From Typhlomys cinereus (Eukaryota; Chordata; Mammalia; Rodentia; Platacanthomyidae), in NCBI GenBank assembly GCA_023101885.1, contig JALPQD010000004.1:15149688-15213687 (forward strand): a stretch of 64,000 bases of DNA. The letters are read 5' to 3'. Position numbers and translations under genes: made by a program. Shown here piece after piece: positions 50,905 to 62,916 of this stretch. Each line of letters begins with the position of its first letter. The first letter of the stretch is position 1. The notes beneath the pieces are model-generated. The model was not told the origin of the DNA and searched no databases. It saw nothing but the letters and a program-made list of their open reading frames with translations.

Positions 50905-51765
50905 GAATAACAAAGTAAGCAACCAAACAAAACTAGCGAAGCTTCTGGGAGGACCACCAACTCTCAACAGTTGGGACGTTGTGAAATTAAAGAGCTTCTG
51001 TTCAGATAAACAGATTGTAACACGAGCTCAAAGGCAACCCACAGAATGGGAGAAAATCTTCACTAACCATATATCTGATAGAGCTCTACTATCCAGAGTG
51101 CACAAAGACCTTAGAAAACTAAACTCCAAGGAAAACAATGGCCCAATTAAAGAATGGGCCCTGGAACTTAAAAGAAATTTTACCAGGGATGACATGAAAA
51201 TGTCTAACAAATATCTTCAAAAATGCTCCACTTCCTTAGCCATCAGGGAAATGCAAATCAAAACTTCCCTGAGATATCATCTCATCCCGGTCAGGATGGC
51301 AAAAATCCACAATACAAACACCACCAAATGCTGGAGAGGATGTGGAGAGAGGGGAACTCTCCTACATTGCTGGTGGGAATGCAAGCTCAAACAGCCACTC
51401 TGGCAAGCCGTCTGGAGATTCTTAAAGAAATTAAAGATTGAAATGCCATATGACTCTACTATCCCACTTTTGGGAATAACACCCCATGCAGCAGAGGTTC
51501 ACCTCGATAGCACAAGCATGACCATGTTCATAGCAGCACTGTTTACAATAGCAAAGACATGGAATCAACCCAAATGTCCAACAGTTGACAAGTGGATAAG
51601 GAAACTGTGGTACATCTATACAAGGGAGTACTACTCAGCCATTAAAAATGATGAATTACTGGAATTTGCAGGAAACGGATGTCATTAGAAACAATTATAT
51701 TAAGTGAAGTATCCCAAACCCAGAAAATTAAGAGCCGTATGTACTCCCTAATAGGTGGCTCCTAA
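50905..51765 (+). pseudogene. L1 ORF2 C-terminal fragment, frameshifted
   Basis: L1 ORF2 encodes an endonuclease/reverse transcriptase that acts on its own RNA. Only the segment downstream of the RT domain is kept here. The frame is open from about 50,905 and includes NSWDVVKLKSF, QPTEWEKIF, the zinc-knuckle-like CWRGCGERGTLLHCWWEC (Cys-x3-Cys...His-x4-Cys pattern at about 51,336-51,392), MFIAALFTIAKTWNQPKCPT and YYSAIKND. The frame stops at 51,686-51,688. A missing base near 51,671 explains this: one frame over, the usual C-terminus continues (KRMSLETIILSE) to a stop at 51,763-51,765. With no EN or RT domain and no start, it is non-functional. Few other lesions indicate youth. Confidence 0.85.
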
Positions 51766-52812
51766 TACCAAACACACCCAGCCCACTTTGAGACACTCAA
51801 AGGTAAACCTATGCAATACAGTAATTGCAAGGATTATGAACAGGAGGGATGGGGTTGGAGGGCCACACCAGACACAAGGAGAGAGGAGACCATGTTACAG
51901 CAGAGAAAATAGGCCTCCATCAAGGAATTCAAGTAAGTAATGTGACACCTGGTTAAGTTCACAGACGTTCGTTCCTGATCATGTACAACTGAGGGGGTAT
52001 GATCTCAACAGAAGGGGAGGGCATATAGTCTGGCAGATAAAATGTAATCATTTTGCAAATGGGTGATTGACCCCTCCTTCACTGAGGTTTCCTACTTTTA
52101 TTACATGTACCCTTGAATGTGCTATTATAACAAGACTACAGTTTAACAGCTTTTTGTCTCTGACCAGGGGGTGACATACAGTGCCCATCAGGATGGAGTG
52201 AAGGGCATTGCAGGAGCAGCAAAACTGCAAAAGAAAATCAACAAACCACAATCCAGAACTTCAGAGACTCTATATCAACCATCTAGAACTAGGCCAGCAC
52301 TAATCTCTCCCCATCCTGAAGCTCAGGGAAATTTGCAGAAGAGGGGGCGGTAAGATTGTAAGAGCAAAAGGATGGGAGGAGTAATGATTTGCAAGATTCT
52401 CCACACTAGTTAGGGCCGAAGCAATCATAATTGGACATTGCATGCCCGGCACAATGTCCAACACACTATTGACCTCACAAAGTCTAGCATCAGCTAAAGG
52501 CACCAAGATCCTTGGGGGCAAGAGATTGACAGCGACAGTAGTGTTCCTATGCTTAAGGGGAACAAGAGAAAGGGTTCAGGGAAATGCCACTGGGTCCTTG
52601 TACATCATCGGAGAGGAGGACCCAGAGGAGAGTTAGGCATACACAATAAGGGACACTTTGGGAATTGGGGAGGAGGCACTGGGGGATGGGGAGGTAGGGG
52701 AGGGAGAGCAGGGGGTTCGGGGGTAGGAGGAGGGAGGGAGGGAACTGGTTTAACTATTAAGTTTGTATGAGCGGAAATAATAAAAAATGTATTAAAATTT
52801 AAAAAAAAAGAG
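50905..52812 (+). mobile_element. 5'-truncated L1, young subfamily, with ORF2 3' end and complete 3' UTR
   Basis: The left 860 bp encode the C-terminal part of L1 ORF2; the remainder is a 3' UTR of about 1.05 kb ending 'aaaatgtattaaaattt' with an A run. The UTR contains a G-rich tract (about 52,670-52,750) able to form G-quadruplexes. It shares its UTR with copies at 32,012 and 43,830 (antisense). The left edge is approximate and I found no clear target-site duplication. Confidence 0.85.
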
Positions 52813-52842
52813 TTTGAGTGAGGAGGTAACATGCACTACATG

Positions 52843-52844
<2 letters not shown>

Positions 52845-52885
<41 letters not shown>
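52845..52885. repeat. (GT)n microsatellite
   Basis: Pure GT run of about 40 bp, shortly after the L1 tail. Confidence 0.95.
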
Positions 52886-52886
<1 letters not shown>

Positions 52887-53291
52887 ACTATCACAAATTC
52901 TCTGATAGGTACTCTCCTAACCCAATACCTTTTTTCTTCTTTTAAATATCCCAAATCGTACTGAGTTCTTTCTTGAATCAACTCTTGAAAGACACAATAC
53001 ATAATGCACAGTTAATAAAAAGTAGATACAGAATACTACGATGAGTTGGAGGGACATCTGAAATTTGAATGACATAATATTCCAATTCAAGTAAGCCTAA
53101 TGATTTCTAAAGATTTAATTTCCATGAGCAAACAGTCTAACTAAACTCCAAGCAAAGAGACTTCCATTTCTATACTTTTAGACTTTCATTGTTTGGAGAA
53201 TAGCTAGAAGATTGTTACTTAAAATGAGCATATGAAAAAATAGTTTATTTGGTCAATGATAATTAAACTGTGCATTTGAAAAATATTATTT

Positions 53292-53485
53292 ACAGGATAG
53301 AGAGTTGGGTCAGCAGGTAAGGCTCCTGGTCCCAAACCAGATGACCTAAGTTTGATTCCTGGAAGCATATATGGGAGAAGAAAAGAACCAATGCCCCAAA
53401 ACTATATTGACTTCTACCTGTGCACCATGATATTCATGAATCTTTAAGTCTTTCTCAAATAAAGCATATAATTTAAAAAATAAAA
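53292..53485 (+). repeat. B3/B4-type SINE, old
   Basis: Head 'gagagttgggtcagcaggtaagg', 'gatgacctaagtttgattcctgg', 'gaacc' and 'tgtgcaccatg' blocks followed by an A-rich tail match the B3/B4 group. Confidence 0.6.
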
Positions 53486-53937
53486 ATATGTAATTCATTA
53501 ACGATGTGATTTACAGAGAGCACCATGCTCTCTCGCAAGTACAAGGAATAATTTGACTTTGCTCAGATTCAAACAAGATGAGTTTATTTTTCAGACAGTG
53601 GTTGAACACATCCACATGAAAACTTGTAAATACAAAAAGAAAGTTTTATATGTCTTCAAGTGATGAAATTAAATTTTTGAGCTTACTTGGCAAATTATTT
53701 GACTGTTTTGCACATTAAACCTGCAAATGTTTCAAATGGCATAAGTGCTACTAGTAAAATCTTCACAGTGATACGATGTCATTATAAATAAAGTTTATGG
53801 CTGTTCTTGTAATTATTATGGATGTTTAATTAATGACCACACTGAAGCTTCTCATCCTAGTTATTAGTAATTTATATATGAATTTCTGAAATACTTGATT
53901 ACTCTATAATGTTGTTTAATCCCATTATTGTAATATT

Positions 53938-54248
53938 TTTTTAAAATTTTTTTATTATCATTTATTCAACTGTGCGCATGTGTGTGTGTATGTGCGCACG
54001 TGTGTGTGTCTGTGTGTGTGTGTGTGTGTATGTGTGTGTCTGTGTAGAACCACGGACGAATTTGCGAACCACCATGGACGCCTCCACCTCCTTCTGCCCC
54101 GGGATTCACAGGCTCCGCCCTACCAGGACCAGAAGCGCAGGCCGCTCCCAGCTTCCGCCAGGCGTCTATACGCGGGATCTGGGAACCAAACTCAGGACCC
54201 TTCGCCTGCAAGGCGGAGGCTTAACCCCTGAGCCACCTCTCCAGCCCT
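53938..54248 (-). repeat. Young B2-headed SINE, antisense, full length
   Basis: Minus-strand copy of the family described at 46,442, with a long GT-rich (CA) tail at 53,980-54,045. A perfect 14 bp target-site duplication 'attattgtaatatt' flanks it at 53,924-53,937 and 54,249-54,262. CpG sites remain intact, hence recent. The open frames of 80-104 codons on both strands are SINE artefacts. Confidence 0.95.
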
Positions 54249-54832
54249 ATTATTGTAATATTAAAGACAAAACTTTTGTTAATTGATAAACTACAAGCTT
54301 CAAGTTTAAAAATAGACAAACTCTAAGGATTGGAATTATCATGTTCTTTAATTATAGAATCTAAATGATTAGTTATATGAGTTAATAAAAGATAGAAAAT
54401 AGCCTAAAAATAAAGACAGTGGTTTTATATACACAATTTACATTTTCACTTGGTCAAACAATGATTTTTCTGATGGATGCTTTTTAAGTTACTGACAGAA
54501 AAGCTGATTTTTTCTTTGTTATATAAGAAATTATCATTAAAATTGTTTCAGAATATAGGGATAAATATTATTCTTTTTTATATCAAAGAAGAAAAATACA
54601 TCTATAAATCTGTCATAAACATATTTCATCTCCAAAGAGCAGAAAATCAAATCACAAAACCTTCTGCCAACTATACAGCAATGTACTTGATGTTTCTAAA
54701 TGTTACGTTCATTACCTTTTGTACTTTTTTGGATTTACAGGGTGAATACTCCTGGATAAAAAATATTATTTGTCATTGAAAAACACTAAATTGATACATT
54801 CTATGTTTTTTTTTTTAAAACAAATGTCTGTT

Positions 54833-55082
54833 GGGGCTAGAGAGGTGGCTCAGGGGTTAAGCCTCTGCCCCGCAGGCAGAAGGTCCTGAGTTCCGATAAG
54901 GGACCTCACTTATAGACTCCAGGTGGAAGCAGGGCGGCCTGTGCTTCTGGCCCTGGTAGGGCGGAGCCTGTGAATCCCCGGGCAAAGTAAACAAGGGGGA
55001 GGCAAGGCAGAGGCTGTCCATGGTGGTTTCCCAGTTCACCCGTGGTTCTACACACACACACACACACACACTTGAATTAAAA
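54833..55082 (+). repeat. Young B2-headed SINE, full length
   Basis: Same family; head 'ggggctagagaggtggctcag', body with 'gggcggagcctgtgaatcc', short (CA)n tail and 'ttgaattaaa' end. It is flanked by 'aaatgtctgtt' at 54,822-54,832 and 55,083-55,093. It lies only about 600 bp from the antisense copy at 53,938, forming an inverted pair. Confidence 0.95.
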
Positions 55083-55289
55083 AAATGTCTGTTTTAGGCA
55101 GTACATTTATACATTTGGAAGTAGTGTGTATTTAACATTTATTACTAAAGATGATTTAGTAATAATAGTTTCATTAAAGTAATGATACAATTCCAAATAT
55201 TAAATAATTTTGGATTTTAAAACTACTGTGGTTATGTGTAGAAACTAGAAGTTGATGATGTTTGTCTTTCTTAGTTGCTCTCCATTTTG

Positions 55290-55510
55290 TTTATTTATTT
55301 ATTTTTTGAGACTGTGTCTCTCACTGAATCTTTTGCTCACTCATTGGACTAGTCTGGCTGACCAGAGAACTTTAGAATTCTACCTCTCTCTACTCTCCAG
55401 TGCTGGGGTTTAAGATATTCATTTAAACCCCTGGGTTTTGCATGGTTCTTCATGCTTGTGGGCCAAGCACTTTCTGACTCGGCCATTTCCTGCAAGCATT
55501 CACTAACTCT
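55290..55510 (-). repeat. B4-type SINE, antisense
   Basis: 'ttttgagactgtgtctctcac', 'tagtctggctgaccag', 'ccagtgctggggttta' and the head region 'gtgggccaagcactttctgac' follow antisense B4 in order. Confidence 0.65.
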
Positions 55511-55654
55511 TACAAACAATACTATAACTATAAATTTGTTATCTATAGCACCATATTCATGTAGATTTGTGGAAATTGAAATAGAATTGATTAGTTGAAG
55601 AATACATGTTCTTAAAGCTTTGATGAAATATTAGAATATTTTCTTTATATATCA

Positions 55655-56110
55655 GAAATCTCCCCATCCTAAGGCTTTGGGAACCTCACAGAAGAAGGGA
55701 TGGTGAGAATGTAAGATCTAAAGAAGGTAAGGTTCACTTTTAGACAAGACATCCCGCTCAAGGCAGGACTGCCGCTTCTAGAAACTCACTACAGTGAGAT
55801 TTGTCCTTACCAGACCTGCATAAGTCTGACATAATAGCATGCCCCCATAGAATATCTAGGAACTTAAGAGAGATAAGAATAAATAGTGATAACCTTGGAG
55901 ACTAAAGCTGCATAAGAGAAGGGAAATGCCCCTATCAGTGGGGTGGCCCAAAGAAAGGCAACCTTATAAGCCATAGAAATCTGAACCCCCAAAAGAGTAG
56001 AAAAGCTAGAGACAACCCTGGAATCCATAGAAGCAGACAGGCAGGAGAAAAGAATTGATGGAGGAATGGGAAGGAGAGATGATAGAGGGTGGCAGGGATG
56101 CCCATAAATC
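55655..56110 (+). mobile_element. L1 3' UTR fragment, intermediate-age type
   Basis: Starts 'ctccccatcctaaggctttggg' and includes 'gaaactcactacagtgagattt', 'ccttaccagacctgcataag', 'gccatagaaatctgaaccccc' and 'ggaatccatagaag'. It is the most complete copy here of the UTR type also present at 17,958 (antisense), 33,482 and 38,330. A 145-codon frame on the minus strand is antisense UTR. Confidence 0.65.
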
Positions 56111-58750
56111 TTCATAGTATAATTTCTATCACTTTTTAATGCTAATAATCTGACATGCCAATACACAATGCTTGAACCTTGGAAATTATTTCTTTTGGTA
56201 CTAACGAAGTATATATTTAGTTTGAAGTTCAAGAAAATAATGAATCTTGAACATTTCATACATAACACAAAATAAATAATGTAATTTGAAAGAAATTGCA
56301 TTTTAAAGTTTTGTTTTAAGATCTATGCATTAGAGCATAAAATATGACTGACATTGAACAAAAGCATTTTCTGTTTATGTAAAAAAGTTCTTTCAATAAT
56401 ACAGTTTTAGTTTTTAAGACACTAATAAAACATTTCATAGTATGAATAAAGAGCTAAAATAGATGGAATGATCTTTCCATCATTTGAGCTCTTTAGATAG
56501 CAATTAATAGTTATTTTCTTAAAAAATGGTTTCTTCCACTCTATGATAAACTCCATGAAGTTTGTAAGTTCATCACTATTCCTACATCACAAGTATTTTT
56601 CCCAGTAATGTCTTTTTAATCAATGAACACATAATATGAAATTTAGCTTGCAAAAACCATTGAATACTGTGAGCTTACCTTTGAAAATATTTCTGTTTTC
56701 ATTCGTTTTGAAAGATATACATTTTTCCACATAGTCTCCTATTTATCTCTCTAAATTTGTTTTCAATATTATCTGCTTGGTTTTTCACCTGAGGACAAGG
56801 CACTATGTTCTACTGCAGAATAAGATCTAGGAGAGAGACCAAAGCAACTGGGAACATAGGAAAGGAAGAAAATAGACTTTATTTAGAAAAATAAAGTCAA
56901 TGTATTTTTCTCTTGATTTTGTGTAAAGAAGCTTCCTGCTACCTACGTGTTAAAAGGGTGAAAGCAGTTTACCTTATTTTCTAAAAATAAAAAAAAAATA
57001 TGCCTTCATGAAGTAGCATCCAAGCTTGGATTGCAAAGGTGCTTTTTATGAGAGAATAGATGAAAGATATAAGAATTCAGAGCTCTGCGCTTTCTGAATT
57101 CCTATGATAGATGAGTACTCCCTCTGTAAAGAAGAAAATAAGATCAGAAGCTGTGGGTCTGGAACAACATAGACAAATCATAAATCTGCAAACTTCTTGT
57201 TTTCAGGCCAGAGTCCATCTAAAGCAGTGTGCACCAATCTGATAATATTTTATTCCAGCTTTGAGAACAAATTTCTCGTTTTTTTCTATAAACATTTAGC
57301 TTCAAATATGATTCTGGTTGTTATGCTGATGTTGAATTTAATTTTCGGCTGAATAATATTATTATATTGCAGCAGTAATATTGTAGTCACATAAATCCAT
57401 GTATTTTAGAGATTTCAGCTCCTAAGAGGAAATTAGATGGCTGATGGGGGTGGAATATTGCAATCAAAGCAGAAATGGAGTTGTGGCCATGTTCAGATAA
57501 AAAGGTGGTTGCCAGAAAGTCACTTTCTTCCAAGTTGTTCCTTATAGTTCTCAAGAATAACTGAAGGTTACGTTGGAGTACATGATTGTGACATAGATGA
57601 GAACTGAGACACCCCATACTCTTTTCTTCTCTTCCTCCAAACTGGACATTCTGAATTATATAGGTCAGAGACTCCTATAATAGCTATATATATACCTCTG
57701 GTGCGCTCTCAACTACTTGAATAAATATTTGAATAAATATTTTTCAATGGCAACAATTGGTTGCTAATGAGGCACTACTAAGAGTCCACCTCATGAGGCA
57801 GAAAACAAGGTCTTTAGAGTGGCTAGGACATTCATTCCACTTGAATATCAAAAGAATGAGCCCTCCAGAACTGGGAGTCAAAATTAGCATTGTCTAAATA
57901 CATGTTATCATCTATGGTGTTTTTGGCAGAGCAATGCAAAACTAACTGAAATCATCACCATTTAAGAGCCTTCAGTTTCTGTGCAAATGTCTATCCTCAG
58001 TCAAGACCACATCACAATGAACAGCTTTACCAAAGCCATAGGAAACAGTCAATACACTGTGGACTCCTCTTGATTATATCTACCCATGTATAAGCAAACC
58101 TACTCATATAACTTATATACATGAGTGCTTATTCTGTTCTAGATTCAGGTGTATTGTATCTGTTTAAGAATTATACGCTCTCAATTACAACAGGAAACAT
58201 AATTTACATAGCATGAACTTGCCATCTACACTGACAAAATGAAATGACTTTGGAAACTTACTATATTTTCCATGCAGACTGTAGTGTTCTATCATTTTTA
58301 AATCATTTGTGTGTTTTCCACAGTTAGTCCAACCAGCTGCATTGGTTCTTTATATGATACAGCATCATATATGAGACAGGGCCTAAGAATGTTCCTGAAG
58401 GCAAAAGTAAGTTGCATGGAGAAGTTTTCCAGATGCCTGTGATTCCTCAGTCTATCTTGATTTCTTTTCCCATGTGTACACCTATGGCCTCCAGGGATGT
58501 ACCTTATGACCGATTAACAGAGGGAGGAAAGATTAAAGCATTGTTCACATATGGTCGTGCATACTATACAGGTGATGCCAAGAAGTGGACAGATGAAACA
58601 CTATAGTCCTTTTTTGCAACAACAGAATGTCCAGTTAGTATGTAGGTTTCTTACACTATTAACTTGGGTCAGGTTTCAGTGGTATCTAACTAGTGAGGAG
58701 AGTAATTGCATTGTCTTGCTGAAACTTATGACTTACTGTTATGCCCATGG
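56111..58750. other. AT-rich stretch, nothing firmly recognised
   Basis: No repeat or gene could be named. 58,412-58,606 is an open frame of 64 codons with no recognisable motif. Near 57,715 a short 'gaataaatattt' unit is doubled. Confidence 0.4.
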
Positions 58751-59117
58751 TGCAAAGTCCCGGAGAAACCCACTGAAGTTGACTACCGATGCAATCACAC
58801 AAGGGTCCTTTACTGAAGCAAGAACTGGGGAATTTCCACTGTGCCTGGTATGTGCTCAGTTGGCTGTTGTCAAAGGGGTCTGTGATTTACCCAACCCTGG
58901 GTTAGAACCTCTGCTTTTCCTGATACATGCTCCGTTGACTATGGCAAGAGGTGCCTGTGGTTTGTCCAGGAACAGGTCAAGGTATCTTGCCCCCCAGGCA
59001 GGTGAGTTATCAAAGTCTGGCTTTGCTCAGGCTTTAGGTTCCTGCACTATTAGTTCAGCAATGAAAGGGACAGTTGAGAGAAAAAAGGGCTTTTAGGCTC
59101 ATACATAGGCTCCTACA
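58751..59117 (-). mobile_element. LTR element, antisense, ERV1-like
   Basis: Minus strand reads 'tgtaggagcctatg' to 'gggactttgca', TG...CA, 367 bp. Near the 3' end 'agtaaaggacccttgtgtgattgcatc' followed by 'gtgggtttctccgggactttgca' has the polyadenylation-U5 layout of class I LTRs. No matching target-site duplication was found. A 181-codon plus-strand frame (58,551-59,096) is antisense to it and is not a gene. Confidence 0.5.
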
Positions 59118-60484
59118 TTACTATATTTCTTTTTTTCTTTTTCTATGTCAATATTATGTCAATGATTATGCAACAAGGGTAAGATACGTTCATGCATATA
59201 CATGCCAATAATTGTAGCTCTTATATGCTAAGATTTCTAAATGGGAAAGAAAGTCAGTATCAAAGAGATAGCATTAATGCAATCACCCAACCTCATTTTT
59301 CCAATGATCCCACATAGAATTTTCTGATAAGGCAGATTTAATTCTTCATGGTGTCGTCAGTTCCACAACTGTTCATAACACTGTATCTCTGTTCACTAGC
59401 CATTTTACTCTGTAGTGGATCATATTTTCAGAATGGGCTTTCCTCAAAGGTTCTCTTGGTCGTTAGATATTTCTTCATCTACAGAATTGTAAACAAGGAA
59501 AGTATTGTCTATTTTTTTGCCTTCCCATATCACATAATATTTTGGCAATGTAAGCAGTTGTTTCCATTTCACAGTAGTCTTATTTTCTATTAAATTCAAT
59601 TAGTAATCCCAGAGGATAGTTTGGTCACTATAATGGAGTAGCAGACACATTAATTCATGACCGAAATGCCAGTCACAACTTGCTATGCTACTTTACAAAA
59701 TTCAAAATATTATTATCTGTTTTTTCCAACTTATAGGTCCTAATAACTAATTTTTTTGTAATGAAAATATTCCAAAATGGACTTGAGGTTGTATACATAT
59801 ACTCCGAACACTCACTAAGATGAGACAGCACGATGATTATCACATCTATAAAGCTAGACAGGGAAACACACTAAGTTCTAGTCAGACCTGTGATTCACAA
59901 AAAGACTCTATATTTAATGAATTAATATTTAAATTAAAATAAAAATTAAAATACAATTTTGAATCTTGGTGGTATTAGCAACCACCAGGAAACAAAAAGT
60001 CAGGACCAGGACCATTTATTGGCGGGAACTTTTATGATTTATAGAGATTGCTTCCAAACTTTAAGAACAGAATTTCAAGTACATATTAGGCCCTTCTTTG
60101 TGCTAATGGAAGAAAATTGAAAATACTAATATTTGAAAGTAGAAAGAAGAGTTGATCATGAGAAATAGAAAACAGAAATAGAAAATAGAAATAGAAAAAA
60201 ATTAGAACCTTTACTATTTGTCGTCATACAGTTTGAGATTATGGTTCAGCTTAAGGCTAATCACTCACAACAGAAAACATAAAATCAAAAAGAAAGCATT
60301 CACAACAGAAAATCTTAAGTTTGAAACATGTCCAAATTCAGTTGGCAGCTCAGTGTAATGGTAATCAGCATTGTAACTTTTGTTTAAAGGAGTAATTCTA
60401 GCTCAAAAGAATATAGACATTTTGAGAATGGAGGAACAACAATAACAATAATGACAAGAATTACATGGTGGGGGGAAAGTCCTT
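59118..60484. other. AT-rich stretch, nothing recognised
   Basis: Only a degenerate 'gaaatagaaaa' run at 60,160-60,205 stands out. Confidence 0.45.
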
Positions 60485-60605
60485 TGACATCCACATGTCA
60501 TAGCATGCACACACACACACTCACACACACACACGCACACATACATGCATACATAGAGCAAATACTTTCACACATACAAGCAGCACATATACACATGAAA
60601 AATAA
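60485..60605 (+). repeat. CA-rich SINE tail remnant
   Basis: 'gtcctttgacatccacatg' followed by an interrupted CA run (60,507-60,540) and 'acatacatgcatacat' looks like the 3' end of a B3/B4-type SINE. Confidence 0.4.
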
Positions 60606-61815
60606 TGTTTCAAAATCCTAAAATTAAAAATACTATAGAATATCCGAGTGATATTTTGTAAAACAAAGTACATATACGGATTAAACTTAATTATAACTCA
60701 ATGTGCATCCTAGTGGTTTATTAACAGGGCACAAAAATTTTAAAGCATTATATTTAAAGATAATAGTACTGTAATAAACTTTTATACAGGAAGAAGAAGC
60801 ATAAGGCTAATATTGGAATTTAAAATTGTACAAAGGCAAAATGAAATGGTTAAAGTCTTAATGCATTATAAATTTAACATTTATCAATAATGTTAACCTA
60901 CCTTTTTGTGTAATTACCCATATATTACATATAATATCTGGTAAACATTGTAAACACTGAGAAAAAAATCTGTGAAAAGTCCAAAATTTATTTAAATTTA
61001 TCAAATATTCAAATCAAGTTTTTCAACAGTCCTAATGGAAATAAAAATTTAGCTAACTGTAATGAATGGCTTCTATTTCACCATCTTTGAGTATTTTTAA
61101 TTTAAATTTTAATTAAAAATGTTAAGTAATTACTTGATATTATTAGATAATTACTTAATATTATTACATAATTTATGGACTGATGAGAGTGGGTATGTTC
61201 AAGGTGGTATGGACTATAGACTCAATGATTTGTGGCTTGAAAATGACATTTTCAATGCACAGTAATGACTAGAATATTTACAATTAAGTTCTTATATTAC
61301 ACTATTTTACAAATATACCACTGAGTCACTGATGCAGAAGAGAATTACTCTTCATCAATGTATGTTTTAAAAATCTACTTCAGTTTAGAGATTAATATTA
61401 GTAGGAAAACTTGTTAGAAAGCTAGAGGCAACAGTTTTAAATGCTTTACGATTTATTTATTGTCATATACCTCTAAGGATTAAAATAGAAATATAAATTA
61501 CTTAGATCAATATGGAGTTTGCTAAGTTTTAAAACTTAATGAGCAAAATAAAATCAAATGTAGAAAATGAATTTGTACCTGAATGAAGAGGCAAAGCTGA
61601 GGTAGCACTAGCCTTGACTCTCAGATATAACAATGCTAAGTGAGCCACTGTTTCTAGTCCTGAAACTGGATATTATGGCTACAATATCACTGAGTTCAAA
61701 TATCTAGCTAGCAGAGTAGGAATCCCTTCAATTTATATATACATAATTATATCATTAAAATATTATTAAATATGACCATGTGTGCTAAGGACAGGAGGAA
61801 AGGTTGATGATGAGG
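60606..61815. other. Very AT-rich stretch, nothing recognised
   Basis: An imperfect 22 bp tandem pair built on 'taattact..atattatta' lies at about 61,126-61,172. No gene or repeat family is evident. Confidence 0.45.
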
Positions 61816-61874
61816 GACAGATAAATTTTTTAAACTTTTTAATATATTTTTTATTTATTCAATTGTGTGTGTGT

Positions 61875-61924
<50 letters not shown>

Positions 61925-62469
61925 AACCACAGACGAATTCGGGAACTGCCGCGTTCCTATCCAACTAATCTGGTAGAATATGTCTCAGTTTGGAAAAGGT
62001 GGATTCAAAGTAACATGTTTTGGGATAAGGACATGGCTTTATTTTAGAGAAATAAGGAAAAATATGGGAATTGTCAGGTCTTGGTGTTTCTTCTCAGTTC
62101 AGGCCTAAAGCCTGTTCCCTGGGAAGGTCACAGTAACCCCATGGGCAAGTGCTAGGAATTTCTCGGTATGTCACAATAAAGCCCATGGACAGGTGCTAAG
62201 CATTTTTACCTAGGTTTTGTTGAGGATAATTCAAATTTTGCCTCTGACAGGAAGAATTCTTCTGGGATTTAGGAGTGCCCTTTCTTAGGGTTTTTTTGAA
62301 CTAGCTTCCTGCTCTCTGTTCTAGAGAAGAAGCCTGCTTTTTAAGTTTCAGTCAAATACTAAATAGAAATTTCATGTCTAGTCATTTACAATAAGTAGAT
62401 TTGTTAGCCAGAATGTGTGCATTGATTTTAAGGAAATTAGAGAATAACTTCTAGAGTCTTAAAACATAG

Positions 62470-62916
62470 GTGGGTATAATTCCCACCTACGTACTAACTC
62501 AGAAATTCCAGAAGTATAAGGCTATGCTGTCAGTCCACCAGAACCTTAAAAGAAACTGTGATATCCTCTTACCCTGGCTGAAGGCCAAGGAAGAGACCAT
62601 CATGCCAGAAAGTCTAGACGCCAAGACTGCCCCTGGAGATGGTATTTGCAATCCAAACTGGGAGAATCCATGTCAGAAGCAAAGGGGCCGTGTCTTTCCT
62701 ACCCCAAACAGCACTCTTATGAGAAATCACAGAGATGGACCATTAGAGTGCACTCCCACCAATGATCGCCTCCGCCCCGAAAGAGACACCCTCGGCATAT
62801 GGGGCCTGACTGGACCCCAGGTTTGGAGTATGCATGGTTCACAGATGGGTCATCAAGCTGATGGCAATACACTTCTGGAATTCCTCAAAGGAAGACATAA
62901 GCAACCTTACCATTAA
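62470..62916 (+). other. Open frame of 148 codons inside the LTR element, status unclear
   Basis: The frame codes for a Pro/Asn/Arg-rich product with three Cys and no signal peptide, membrane segment or family motif that I recognise. It overlaps the RNase H trace in a different frame, which argues that it is accidental. It is nonetheless the longest open stretch of the element. I would not annotate it as a gene without expression data. Confidence 0.3.
62760..62861 (+). pseudogene. Retroviral pol (RNase H) trace
   Basis: In the frame starting at 62,832 the sequence reads AWFTDGSSS and then stops (62,859-62,861). W-[FY]-T-D-G-S-S is the signature around the first catalytic Asp of retroviral RNase H. 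Upstream in the same frame only PGLEY is convincing. Everything beyond is out of frame or lost, so no function remains. The call rests on this short motif and its position inside an LTR element. Confidence 0.5.

Noticed and set aside
55864..56301. 145-codon minus-strand frame
   Set aside because: It is antisense to an L1 3' UTR; similar antisense frames occur at other L1 tails in the window.
58551..59096. 181-codon open frame
   Set aside because: Most of it is antisense to an LTR with TG...CA ends; no protein motif is visible.
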